DNA from: an uncultured Chloroflexota bacterium
GTDB taxonomy: Bacteria > Chloroflexota > Anaerolineae > Anaerolineales > Anaerolineaceae
DNA length: 43,469 nucleotides
Assembly (NCBI GenBank): GCA_902791025.1
Contig: CADATZ010000029.1
Coordinates: 15,238-58,706, forward strand
Reading direction: 5' to 3'
Shown here one piece after another: positions 34,778 through 43,256 of the stretch. Made by a program: the position numbers and the translations under genes. The first letter of the stretch is position 1. Every line of letters starts with the position of its first letter. The notes beneath the pieces were generated by a model. The model did not search any database, was not told where the DNA came from, and worked only from the letters and a program-made list of their open reading frames with translations.

Positions 34778-36679
34778 TCAATCAGATCTACAATCGTGCA
34801 CTTCCCAGCCAGAAAAGTCTTTCCATGCTGTTTCATACGTCGAGTCACTCAATGCCACGCATAATAGCCTTCTTGGTCTACTAAATCCGACATACACGCA
34901 TTTTCTACTATATTGATCTATCTGCGCCGTCCCAACCTTTGTTCCTTTATAGTACGGAATTATTCTCTCTAAATCAGACTTTCTATTGTTCACCGTTTCA
35001 AGATAAAGCGTCGCGTCATGCGTTTCGCCTTTGACTCTGTGAATAGTGCTGACTTGAATAATCCTTCCCCTGACGTGATCATAAATTATGTTATTTTTCT
35101 CAGATTTAGTACGAGCCACCCCATCTTCCATAAAATAATGAGGAAGCCTTGCAAAGGCATCTACTGGATTTCCATCTGATCCAAACATTGTATTTATTTC
35201 GATCCGTACAGTCTGATCTATACTATAACAGTTATAATCACTTAGTTCAGCCATCCTCATTAATGCTCCTCGATAATCGTCAAAATATTTCTCATCGAGC
35301 CTTTTTTTAACAGAGCTGTAGGTATAAACACCCCCGTAATCATCCTTGCATTTGTGATAATTTAGTATCTGCACTAACAGTTTACGAAAAGTACGCTCGA
35401 CCTTATATAAACTTCCCTCCTTTAGTTCATCGCACATAGCTTCGATCATGCTCCAGTACTTAGTCTCAGTTAAGACATTAGTGTCTGCTTGGTATCCCTT
35501 CCAGTAATCACCAATCTTAAGACCTTTACTCGTTTCTGATTTTACCCAACCGACAACCTTATAGATTCCATTAGGATCTGTAAGTTGATGTTTGTCAAGA
35601 AGAGATATAAAAGCTCTTATCACTTTCTGTCGTGATTCTTCATTGAAGACGATGATTGTTGGATGAATACCGCTGATTCCACGTGAAGAAGTAATCTGCT
35701 CATTTTGTTTTCTTAACGGAGACAGCATATTTGCGATTTCCTGCGGGTACCGGTTAGACGAAGCAATCGTCAGAACATTGCTTTCCGGTGCCCAATCCTC
35801 CGCTTTTTCACGATCAGAGTTATAAATTGCCTGATCTGGATCCCCAATCCTCATGATAGAGCATACGGTTTTGTCAAATACACTTTCCAGAATATCACAC
35901 TGTACCTTGCTACAATCCTGAAACTCATCAACAAAAACAAACCTGAATCTCCTGCTGAACAATTCTTTAAGACCAGGTCTCTTTTCGATGGCTTCAAATG
36001 CATAACGATATGCGTCATTGTATGTAACAAGACCATAATATTTAATCAGATCCTGTTTTACAGTCGCATACTGTTGTGCCGATTGTGAGGTCGATCCAGC
36101 CAACCTCGCTGTCTGGTTTTTATGATGCAGATTACCGTCCCTTATTGATAAGCCACTGACATAATCAATGATATCTACAATATTATCTCGATTCTGTTGA
36201 TATCGTTGTCTTACAAATGCAGATAGAGTACTGTAATTCGTAGATGATGAAACAATAGTCCATAGATGCTGTGCATAAGTCCGTTCATCCACAACTTGCA
36301 ATGTTCTTTTTGTTATTTTTCTTAGGTACGGAAAAGTAATGTAACGATCAATAAAAGTTTGGATTGTTCCTATATAGTTCGGATATCCCATAAGCCTTTC
36401 AGCATATGCTACAAGCTTAGTCTTAATCTCATCAACAGCTACATTTGTATGTGACAAGACACAGATCCCAGCACCATTTTCAAGTGGCATCCGATCAGCC
36501 AGAATTTTCAGTTTTGCAAGAAGCACCGTTGTTTTTCCGCTTCCAGGGCAGGCACACACATCAGTAGAATGCCAACAACGTATAACATCTTTTGCATCAT
36601 CAGCGAAATGACAGCCAGAAGGCAAAAGCAATTTTTCAACACTAGCTATTTCAGCATCTTTGACGCATAATTCTGACAT
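34778..36679 (-). CDS. gajB: GajB-like UvrD/Rep-type helicase (Gabija defence)
   Basis: The 633-residue SF1A helicase has Walker A CPGSGKTT (44-51), motif II FVDEFQD (about 250-256), motif III RIGDPDQAIYN (278-288), motif V STIHRVKGETHDATLYLE and motif VI YVGFSRPRRLL. In Gabija systems GajB senses or processes DNA and works with the GajA nuclease in a complex. The start MSELCVKD was chosen because GGAAGGAG precedes it; a longer TTG-start form is less likely. It follows the GajA-like gene by 18 bp with its ribosome binding site in the gap, so the two are co-expressed. It is longer than the 494-residue B. cereus GajB, so a divergent OLD-plus-UvrD pair is possible. Confidence 0.8.
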   Translation of the reverse strand: MSELCVKDAEIASVEKLLLPSGCHFADDAKDVIRCWHSTDVCACPGSGKTTVLLAKLKILADRMPLENGAGICVLSHTNVAVDEIKTKLVAYAERLMGYPNYIGTIQTFIDRYITFPYLRKITKRTLQVVDERTYAQHLWTIVSSSTNYSTLSAFVRQRYQQNRDNIVDIIDYVSGLSIRDGNLHHKNQTARLAGSTSQSAQQYATVKQDLIKYYGLVTYNDAYRYAFEAIEKRPGLKELFSRRFRFVFVDEFQDCSKVQCDILESVFDKTVCSIMRIGDPDQAIYNSDREKAEDWAPESNVLTIASSNRYPQEIANMLSPLRKQNEQITSSRGISGIHPTIIVFNEESRQKVIRAFISLLDKHQLTDPNGIYKVVGWVKSETSKGLKIGDYWKGYQADTNVLTETKYWSMIEAMCDELKEGSLYKVERTFRKLLVQILNYHKCKDDYGGVYTYSSVKKRLDEKYFDDYRGALMRMAELSDYNCYSIDQTVRIEINTMFGSDGNPVDAFARLPHYFMEDGVARTKSEKNNIIYDHVRGRIIQVSTIHRVKGETHDATLYLETVNNRKSDLERIIPYYKGTKVGTAQIDQYSRKCVYVGFSRPRRLLCVALSDSTYETAWKDFSGWEVHDCRSD

Positions 36680-36697
36680 AAAACTGCTCCTTCCCAA

Positions 36698-38614
36698 CTA
36701 ATTGGCACTTGAAGCATATTTAATTGCATCCACAATGTATTTCAAATAGTCGTCTTTTTCCAACTCTTTTTTCAGTTTGATACGCTTCTCCTCATTGATT
36801 TTCAACCCATACAAATCTAGATCAAACATCTTTTCCTGGGTCATTCCATCTGGAACAACCGATATCTTCCATTTAAGCACAGAGGCAAAACACTGTGCAA
36901 CAATTGCTTTCAAATTGCTGCTCCCATCGCTATTGAGCATCAAATTGTAGATGTTATAAGCCCTTTCTGCCTTCGATAATGAATCCCAACATGCAGCTTC
37001 TTTGGCAACATCATGATTCGCTTCGACAATCTTCTGCGTTGTCAATGCAATGTGTTCTACCGCATTGAATATCTTTTTCCCATAATGAACAGCCTTGTGG
37101 AAATCCTCAGACAGGTTACTCATTGCAATACAGTATTCCAATGTCCATAGCGGGGATACAAATGCATGCACTGATCCGATAGTGTAATTCTGTGCCTTCT
37201 GATCAGCTTTTGTTTTTGACTCTTCCTGCTTTTCGTTGAACACCTTTTCTTTTGTGTTCGGATCAACATCATAAGCCTTAACATCACAGTCAGTGACCAC
37301 AGAAACAGGAATTCCAATTGTTGATCCATTAGCCCGAACCATGATATTACTATATCTGAGAAATGCAGTACTGCCGACATTCACGATTGACACGCCATGC
37401 TTCTCTAACGGATATCCGAGAATTTCTGCGATTACAGGCAAGAGAATGTTCTCGGCATCACCTTCGACCATGATAATACCTTTAGCAAAAAACAGATTGG
37501 CCCTTGTGGAATCGAGAAACCGCTGAAGAAATAAGTAATCGCCTTTTCTCAGCCCCGTCTTTCCCTCAGCCAGATCATAACCGTGACCATTTTTTAGGAG
37601 AATCAGATTTTTTAGATTGATCTTGGATGCAAGAATTGGACTGTGTGTTGAAATAATAATTTGGACATCATTTTTGCTATATTCATTTTGAAGATAGCCA
37701 ATCAAACGAAGTTGTACCTGTGGATGTAGATGTGCTTCCAGTTCTTCAATCAGCGCCAACTTCACGCCACCATCTGTATCGTCTTTCAACAATAACAACT
37801 CTGCTGCAATAAACAGAAGGTTTAGTTCTCCAAGTCCGGGATGGATTTCTTCCGCATTTAATGATAAGCTCTCAAGAATCGCTTTCAATTTTATATCAGA
37901 GGTTTTCAGCTCAGCATTACTCGGCTGATCCATATCATTAAAGGACTCCAAGTTGTCACGGATGGTTTTCAGAATTACTTTTCCTTTTTCATCCTCGGTG
38001 AAATAGTTGTCAATACTTGTATTTGCGTCCTTAAAAACCTGTATCAGCTTGTGATCGTCAGAATTATTGAATACAGGATGATTGATCAGTATTTGTGATA
38101 TTCTTGAATTACGACCGGAACTCATCTCGCGTTCTGCATCTCTTAGCGGCTTCAGATAAACAGCCTTCAATAGGTCTCTGGCTTTTCCCTCAATCACAAT
38201 ATTATCGTCACCATCGCCAATGCGCAACTCTTGAAAAACTCTGGTCCCTTCTTTCCAAGCTCGGTAATGGAGCTGCATGAAGTATCGCAGTCTGCCTTCT
38301 TTTTTTTCAAAATTCAGATATTCAATAAAGTTCTTTGCTTCTTTTGTAGTGAAATCTGAAAGTGTGCAATCAATCTTAAATTCAGAAACCGTCCCATTCT
38401 CATCCGTATAGAAATCCTCGTCCACAGGGCGGATATAATCATTGCTCTGAGTATGAAGCACCAGCTTCAACGCATCAATCACAGCAGTCTTGCCGGAATC
38501 ATTCTCGCCAATTAATGCATTGAGACCATTGTGAAATGTAAGTGATAATCCAGGCTCACGATCCACAGATTTGAATCGGCGGAAATTATACAATTGTAAT
38601 TCCGATACTATCAT
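36698..38614 (-). CDS. gajA: GajA-like OLD-family ATPase/TOPRIM nuclease (Gabija defence)
   Basis: The 638-residue protein has an ABC-type ATPase domain with Walker A GENDSGKT (36-43), a signature-like GLGELNLLF (260-268), Walker B ALIEELEAHLHP (287-298) and the switch His in ISTHSP. The C-terminal TOPRIM domain has Glu384 (IIMVEGDAENILL) and Asp442/Asp444 (VVTDCDVKAY). GajA is a sequence-specific DNA-nicking endonuclease held in check by nucleotides and released when phage depletes them (family knowledge). ATG at the N-terminus gives MIVSELQLYNFRRF, the usual OLD start. The ribosome binding site is weak. It is the first gene of a two-gene unit with the UvrD-like helicase. Confidence 0.85.
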   Translation of the reverse strand: MIVSELQLYNFRRFKSVDREPGLSLTFHNGLNALIGENDSGKTAVIDALKLVLHTQSNDYIRPVDEDFYTDENGTVSEFKIDCTLSDFTTKEAKNFIEYLNFEKKEGRLRYFMQLHYRAWKEGTRVFQELRIGDGDDNIVIEGKARDLLKAVYLKPLRDAEREMSSGRNSRISQILINHPVFNNSDDHKLIQVFKDANTSIDNYFTEDEKGKVILKTIRDNLESFNDMDQPSNAELKTSDIKLKAILESLSLNAEEIHPGLGELNLLFIAAELLLLKDDTDGGVKLALIEELEAHLHPQVQLRLIGYLQNEYSKNDVQIIISTHSPILASKINLKNLILLKNGHGYDLAEGKTGLRKGDYLFLQRFLDSTRANLFFAKGIIMVEGDAENILLPVIAEILGYPLEKHGVSIVNVGSTAFLRYSNIMVRANGSTIGIPVSVVTDCDVKAYDVDPNTKEKVFNEKQEESKTKADQKAQNYTIGSVHAFVSPLWTLEYCIAMSNLSEDFHKAVHYGKKIFNAVEHIALTTQKIVEANHDVAKEAACWDSLSKAERAYNIYNLMLNSDGSSNLKAIVAQCFASVLKWKISVVPDGMTQEKMFDLDLYGLKINEEKRIKLKKELEKDDYLKYIVDAIKYASSAN

Positions 38615-38713
38615 TCTGCCGCTTCTTTCATTAATTACCTACTTCAACTTCCTACTATGGATATTGTTTATAATGTCCAGTTCTCTGTATGTGTACCAAA
38701 TCATCACATATGC

Positions 38714-38746
38714 ATATTCCGGCAGGAAAGAGCCATAAGTCCGGAG
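38714..38746. repeat. Interspersed 33-nt repeat, copy 1
   Basis: TTCCGGCAGGAAAGAGCC followed by a CCGGAG block recurs at 42881. The reverse reads GGCTCTTTCCTGCC, which resembles ISL3-family terminal repeats. It lies in the 400-bp gap upstream of the Gabija-like genes, which otherwise shows no gene. Confidence 0.45.
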
Positions 38747-39020
38747 TTTTAGAGCCAGTAGGAGTTCGGACATTTTTGGGGGCATATATTAGCCTAATTA
38801 GTTATAAACTTACCCGCTTCAACATCAATTCGTAATGTTGGTGAAATAGAGTCGTTTTCGATCACAATATCTGCCACAGTATCAATGTACTTCTTTGAAA
38901 TATTTTTTCATCTTATCTTTCTCCATAAACATCTTTACTTTTGTATACTTATTATATTCGAATGATAAAACAAAACAAGGAGTTATTCTGTTTTGCCCAT
39001 AGAAAAAGTTTTGAAACATT

Positions 39021-39305
39021 ATGAGAAAGAAACAAACAAAACAAGATAATCTATATTTCATGGACTGGTATTTTCCAGATGATTTAATTCACAAGGGATA
39101 TGTCTGGGTTTGTGCTTCTTCTGAAGACGAAGCGAGACTAAAATATAAAGAGTGTGCAAAGAGACATCCTGATCTTATTTTTCCAGAAGATTCTGATATG
39201 ATCGATGGTGACGCAGAACTATCAGCCGACATGTACGAAGATTTAATCGGATCTCATCCTGAAATACTGGCAGAAATCGATAAATACGGGTGTGGTCCTT
39301 TTTAA
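39021..39305 (+). CDS. Small acidic hypothetical protein
   Basis: A 94-codon frame encodes an acidic protein (LYFMDWYFPDDLIHKGYVWV, then a run of Asp/Glu-rich residues ending DKYGCGPF). No signal peptide, membrane segment or recognised motif is present. There is no clear ribosome binding site before the ATG. Acidic small proteins in such islands are sometimes DNA mimics, but nothing specific supports that here. Confidence 0.45.
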   Translation: MRKKQTKQDNLYFMDWYFPDDLIHKGYVWVCASSEDEARLKYKECAKRHPDLIFPEDSDMIDGDAELSADMYEDLIGSHPEILAEIDKYGCGPF

Positions 39306-39745
39306 TAAAAAAAGGGCTTTCCGCAAAATTGGTTAGAAACTGAACTGTTGAAAAAGATCTTTTGGTTGAAAGAAGTACGGTTTTCCTTCTATGAAGAAAT
39401 GAATCTTTGGTTTGAACTGTAATCTTCGCATGTTTTCTATATGCCCTGTCGGAACAAATTCGAAGCAAAAGTTTCCGTAGATTTAGGAACAGAAAACATT
39501 GAAGAACAATTTCCGCTAAATAAATCCAACCAGTTTTTACGGAAAACACTCTGTTTTTTAATCAGGAAAATCCATCCAAAATTTGCGATATAGTCTCTGA
39601 ACAGAAGTGTCAAAACCAACCACTAAATGCGGATACCCAAAAAGGGTGTCAACACCCCGCCCAAACCTAATAGTTATGGACGGGGTACCCTGGTACAGTA
39701 TTCAGGGAAAGATAATCGTCATCGGAACATTTCTAAAACGAGAAA
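39306..39745. other. Non-coding or decayed stretch
   Basis: About 440 bp with only short broken frames in both strands. It contains one copy of a 17-nt direct repeat and a GGGGTGTTGACACCC-like palindrome near 39645. No gene is supported. Confidence 0.5.
39622..39638. repeat. Direct repeat ACTAAATGCGGATACCC, copy 1
   Basis: A 17-nt sequence recurring with one mismatch at 41787. The two copies lie 2.16 kb apart and bracket the Zn-binding protein, the split gene and the 47-codon ORF. Confidence 0.5.
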
Positions 39746-40522
39746 CTAATCGCTACGATAAATAATTGATGTTTGGTTGTACAACTCCCATTTATATTCT
39801 TTTCTTATTGATACATAATCATATCTTACAACTACAGCAACATGATATAAAACATCTTCTCTTGTCTTATCAATATTCTTTCCTCTGTACAGATTCATAA
39901 TCTGATTTTTTGAGTTTTTGTCAATTACACGTATCTTATTATAAGAGAATCCTGTCGAACCTATTATTTCATAAGCAGACAAATAAACATCACCATATAA
40001 TAAAAAAGGGATGTGATAGTAGTTTTCAGGAACATTTATGATTCTTGGATCATAAAAACTCATTTTAGGAAGCGCCTTCATTGTTTCTTCATTTTTTCTG
40101 TTGGTAGTTTGAATCAATCCAAGCGTTGGATTATCATATGTCGGAACAGTTTTTTTGTGGTTGTTGGTAACCTTCGGCGAAAGCAGCAAGTAAATTGTCT
40201 TTTCGAGTTTTTCTAAAATCTCCTCATTCGACAGACTTCCATAGTATTTTATCGCTTCGGAATTTTTCATTGTTTGGTGATTATGGCTGCACCAATCACT
40301 ATGTTTGTTATTTTCTCCAGGCATCTTTGACAGAAAAGCAGTTTTTGATATTGTCTCTTGCGTTAATTTCAGTTGGCAAACTCTACATTCCGGACAATAA
40401 ATTTTGTTTCGATTGAAAATCTTTTTGAAATCTTTTCTATCCGGTGTCAGTGAGCTGTAAAAATCGAAAACGCCAACCGGTTCGTCAGCATGATAAAACT
40501 CCGTGTACTCAAGCATGGACAT
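39746..40522 (-). CDS. Hypothetical protein with Cys/His Zn-binding motif
   Basis: The 258-residue product has a probable zinc-binding module at about 43-82 (IYCPECRVCQLKL, then KMPGENNKHSDWCSHNHQ). The rest is a low-complexity-free globular region of unknown family (VDFSSL-type N-terminus, C-terminal VAVVVRYDYVSIRKEYKWEL). The start MSMLEYTEF was chosen because AAAGGAA lies 8 nt upstream; the frame extends 49 codons further without a ribosome binding site. The AT-rich codon use matches the island. It is divergent from the split gene. Function unknown; a nucleic-acid-binding role is suggested only by the zinc motif. Confidence 0.55.
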   Translation of the reverse strand: MSMLEYTEFYHADEPVGVFDFYSSLTPDRKDFKKIFNRNKIYCPECRVCQLKLTQETISKTAFLSKMPGENNKHSDWCSHNHQTMKNSEAIKYYGSLSNEEILEKLEKTIYLLLSPKVTNNHKKTVPTYDNPTLGLIQTTNRKNEETMKALPKMSFYDPRIINVPENYYHIPFLLYGDVYLSAYEIIGSTGFSYNKIRVIDKNSKNQIMNLYRGKNIDKTREDVLYHVAVVVRYDYVSIRKEYKWELYNQTSIIYRSD

Positions 40523-40619
40523 TATATAAATTCCTTTTACTATTGAGTAAATGCAGGAGCTATGCCAAAAACCAAAATAGTACAGATAAATAATTTTTTT
40601 CACCTTTTTAGCGGAATTT

Positions 40620-41383
40620 ATGTTCTGCTCAAACACCCCCATCGTTGTAACAAAAAAAATTGAGCTCAAAGGACATAAATACGATATTTCATCAAATGCT
40701 TTTGAGTCATTATCTGATATTTTCTTGGAAGATGAGCCATCTGATCACAATAATTTTGGTTCACCGGAAATTTCTATGTAGGGACGGGTGACGCTCATAC
40801 TTTTTCCTTGAAGAATCAATGATTTTCAGAAAGAAATACTCATCGTCCGGATATCCATATCCAAGATCCCGGAGCCTCTTGATTTTCCGGTTAATACCCT
40901 CGATCTTCCCCGTAGAAATGTTGTATGTTGCGTGAGAAACAATGCCTTCTATGTGGTTGACGAGGAGTTTTCTGAAACAGAGGAAATGCTTGTTCCGAGT
41001 TTCAGTGCAGATATCAATGATGCTCTGAATTTCGGAAAGCATCTCCTCTTCTGTGCCGAGAGAGTATGCGTAAGTCAGTTTCTCTTTGATCAAAGATGCC
41101 GTAAAGTTTCTCCAAACGTTCCTTGTCGATAGCTTTGACGGTCTTGGGATCGAGACCCATTGCGGCAGCGATATCTTTCAATGTGTAATTCTCTTTTGCG
41201 AGGAGATCACATAGATGGCAGTCCTTGCAAAACGAAATGAATGAAGAGTTTTCCGAGATTGAAATACAAAATAAAGAAAAAAATTATTTAGGACGCAATG
41301 ATAAGTCATCCGAAATAACAAAAAAATATTCGAAATTATTCAAAAAGCTACAGGAAGAATATTCGTTTCTATATACGGAATAA
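40620..41383 (+). pseudogene. Unknown gene split by an ISL3 transposase relic
   Basis: From an ATG at 40620 a frame reads NTPIVVTKKIELKGHKYDIS and SLSDIFLEDEPSDHNNF, then meets ISL3 transposase sequence of opposite orientation. After the relic, from about 41227, the plus strand again reads a plausible charged protein (NEMNEEFSEIEIQNKEKNYL, then EITKKYSKLFKKLQEEYSFL) to a TAA. The two halves have like composition and fit as one gene of roughly 100 codons plus insert. This joining is inference from style, not homology. Confidence 0.4.
40761..41226 (-). mobile_element. ISL3-family transposase with internal deletion
   Basis: The minus-strand 3' part encodes the ISL3 C-terminal region (IEGINRKIKRLRDLGYGYPD, then SSRKKYERHPSLH). 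Upstream, in a shifted frame, is an N-terminal helix-turn-helix part (ENYTLKDIAAAMGLDPKTVK). The catalytic core between them is missing, so it is a non-autonomous deletion derivative. Precise ends are unclear. Confidence 0.7.
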
Positions 41384-41440
41384 AAGAACGGGAGTCAAGA
41401 TCACAGATGATTCAAACAATTTACTGTATTGAAGGGTAAA

Positions 41441-41584
41441 TCATTTTGCAAGATCCAAATACGCATCCCTGTTTTCCTTTAGAAGTTTTTCGATCTCTTC
41501 ATAAAATTCAGCATCCGGTAAATATTCAATTTTATCGTTTTGTCCGGCATCATATGCAGCATGTTCTGGTTTGTTATTTTTCAT
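41441..41584 (-). CDS. 47-residue antitoxin-like small protein
   Basis: A short ATG frame preceded by AAAGGA encodes KNNKPEHAAYDAGQND, then PDAEFYEEIEKLLKENRDAY and LDLAK. The acidic amphipathic helix at the C-terminus resembles the toxin-binding end of small type II antitoxins, but no toxin gene adjoins it. It may be an orphan antitoxin or part of a decayed pair. Confidence 0.5.
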   Translation of the reverse strand: MKNNKPEHAAYDAGQNDKIEYLPDAEFYEEIEKLLKENRDAYLDLAK

Positions 41585-41786
41585 GATCACAACAGATCCT
41601 TTCTAATCAATATCATTATATCATGGCGGCTGACTTTTCCCGGCTGCGCTGCGTACAAAAAAACCAAAAACATACGTTCATAACAAAAAAATATTTTTTT
41701 TTGTAACCCAGCAGTCGCAGTTTGTAAATTATCTTTTGCTACCAATATCAGATGATTTACCATTTACAGGGCGCTTAAATTCCACT

Positions 41787-41803
41787 ACTAAATGCGGAAA
41801 CCC
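41787..41803. repeat. Direct repeat ACTAAATGCGGAAACCC, copy 2
   Basis: Sixteen of 17 bases match the copy at 39622 in the same orientation. It lies 40 bp from the end of the TIR gene. Confidence 0.5.
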
Positions 41804-41842
41804 GTTTTTACTTAAATTATTCCTATATATATGATTAATAAA

Positions 41843-42778
41843 TTAGCGGGTGGATTTATAACGATCAATCAATAAAGAAGCTAATTTTAAAGCAATATCC
41901 TTTTTACTAAACCCGTTTTTCTTGCTTCCATAATTAGCAATAAGATATTGAATATCCGCTAAACCAGGGTATTTTTCTTTTACTTTCTCTGGTGTAATGT
42001 TATACAGTAATGGAAGAACAATTTTTTGTTCTGTATTATTCTGTCTGTTCAAAAAGGCATTCAATTCCTTTTCAGTCCATTCACGATCGAAGAAATTTTC
42101 TGATATCACTATTATTGCAAACTCTGATTTTTCTGTAGAAGATAATATTTTTTTCTTCCAGTTATCACCCCACTTCAACTCGTCAGTGTCATAAAAAATG
42201 GAAATATCAAGTTTTTTAATCTCCTTTTTTAATGAATCCACATATTCAATTTTATCTTTTGTTGCATGAGAAATAAAAACATCGTATTGTTTATATTTTT
42301 CGACCATTTGACGGTCGGAACTTACCTGTAAATATATAACTCCTTTTTTTACTTCTTCGATATATTCTAATGTTTCAGTTTCCGGATCAGTATCATGAAT
42401 ATATACCCCTAAAATAACACAGCTGTGCTCTATTGAATTGATAAGTGTTTTTTTATTCCACCCGAGGAAAAAATCATCGTGATTTGCTTCAATTATTTCT
42501 AATTCAATAAGGTATATCCCCAGTGTAAACGAATTACGAACATCTTTATTTTCAGGAAGAATATTTTTATAAATTGCTGATTCGTATTGATTAATTTTTA
42601 CATCATCTAAAAATTTTGTATCATATCCCCATCTCATCAGCATGGTTCTTATTTCCAAATCCTCCTCTTCTAAATCCTCAGGTCCAACCAACATATCAGG
42701 CATCTTACAAAGTTTCCACTCCGCAGAGATTTTTCCTATCATTGAACCCAATTTCATCCAATCATAAACCCCAGGCAT
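41843..42778 (-). CDS. TIR-domain protein with unfamiliar N-terminal domain
   Basis: The 311-residue protein has a C-terminal TIR domain at about 165-300. It begins QYDVFISHATKD, has FYDTDELKWGDNW and the WxxxEL motif WTEKEL, whose Glu238 is the expected NADase catalytic residue. Bacterial TIR proteins in defence systems cleave NAD+ or make cyclic ADP-ribose signals when triggered. The N-terminal half (about 1-160, with EEEDLEIRTMLMRWGYDTKF and SFTLGIYLIELEIIEA) is not recognised and is probably the sensor. AAAGGAG lies about 10 nt before the ATG. It stands alone near Gabija-like genes. No SIR2/SLOG partner (as in Thoeris) is visible in the window. Confidence 0.82.
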   Translation of the reverse strand: MPGVYDWMKLGSMIGKISAEWKLCKMPDMLVGPEDLEEEDLEIRTMLMRWGYDTKFLDDVKINQYESAIYKNILPENKDVRNSFTLGIYLIELEIIEANHDDFFLGWNKKTLINSIEHSCVILGVYIHDTDPETETLEYIEEVKKGVIYLQVSSDRQMVEKYKQYDVFISHATKDKIEYVDSLKKEIKKLDISIFYDTDELKWGDNWKKKILSSTEKSEFAIIVISENFFDREWTEKELNAFLNRQNNTEQKIVLPLLYNITPEKVKEKYPGLADIQYLIANYGSKKNGFSKKDIALKLASLLIDRYKSTR

Positions 42779-42880
42779 AAGATATGATCTCCTTTATATT
42801 TTTTTAACAATTGATAACCGTTTTTTTCGGTTTTAATTATTCGTCAATCACAGAAAAAATATATAATCCAGTTGTAATGT

Positions 42881-42913
42881 ATATTCCAGCAGGAAAGAGC
42901 CTCTAATCTGGAG
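42881..42913. repeat. Interspersed 33-nt repeat, copy 2
   Basis: TTCCAGCAGGAAAGAGCC plus a CTGGAG block, matching copy 1 at 38714 over about 28 of 33 positions and in the same orientation. Confidence 0.45.
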
Positions 42914-42965
42914 CTATTCTTCCCGTAATTTTCCTTGTTTCACGCTTGTCATTTTTCACCTTGCA

Positions 42966-43256
42966 TCATCGCTGGGCATCTATGTCATCCCTTCCGCAGT
43001 CATTGACAATGAGCCACTTCTGATCACGGTCCACATTCATAAGAATATATGTCACATCGTCAAAGAGGATGAGACAAGAGTTGTTGAACTGAAGACCGTC
43101 CGGTCTGATCGTGACCTGTAGGTCTTTAATATGGGACATCAGCTGACGACTGATTATCTCCGAATCTCGAAAGTCCGCCCTTCGGATTTCGTCATAAGGA
43201 ATGTCAAGTATGCTTGCCATGCGCATGACTTTTTCTATGCCAGTCTGATTTTCCAT
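42966..43256 (-). CDS. Small hypothetical protein
   Basis: A 96-codon frame with AGAGGTG upstream encodes a soluble alpha/beta protein (KVMRMASILDIPYDEIRRAD, then NNSCLILFDDVTYILMNVDR and WLIVNDCGRDD). I do not recognise the family. One interspersed repeat copy lies 53 bp past its end, so it could belong to an insertion element as a passenger or remnant. Confidence 0.45.
   Translation of the reverse strand: MENQTGIEKVMRMASILDIPYDEIRRADFRDSEIISRQLMSHIKDLQVTIRPDGLQFNNSCLILFDDVTYILMNVDRDQKWLIVNDCGRDDIDAQR

Noticed and set aside
39175..39549. 124-codon minus-strand ORF
   Set aside because: Overlaps the small acidic gene antisense and has shadow-like composition.
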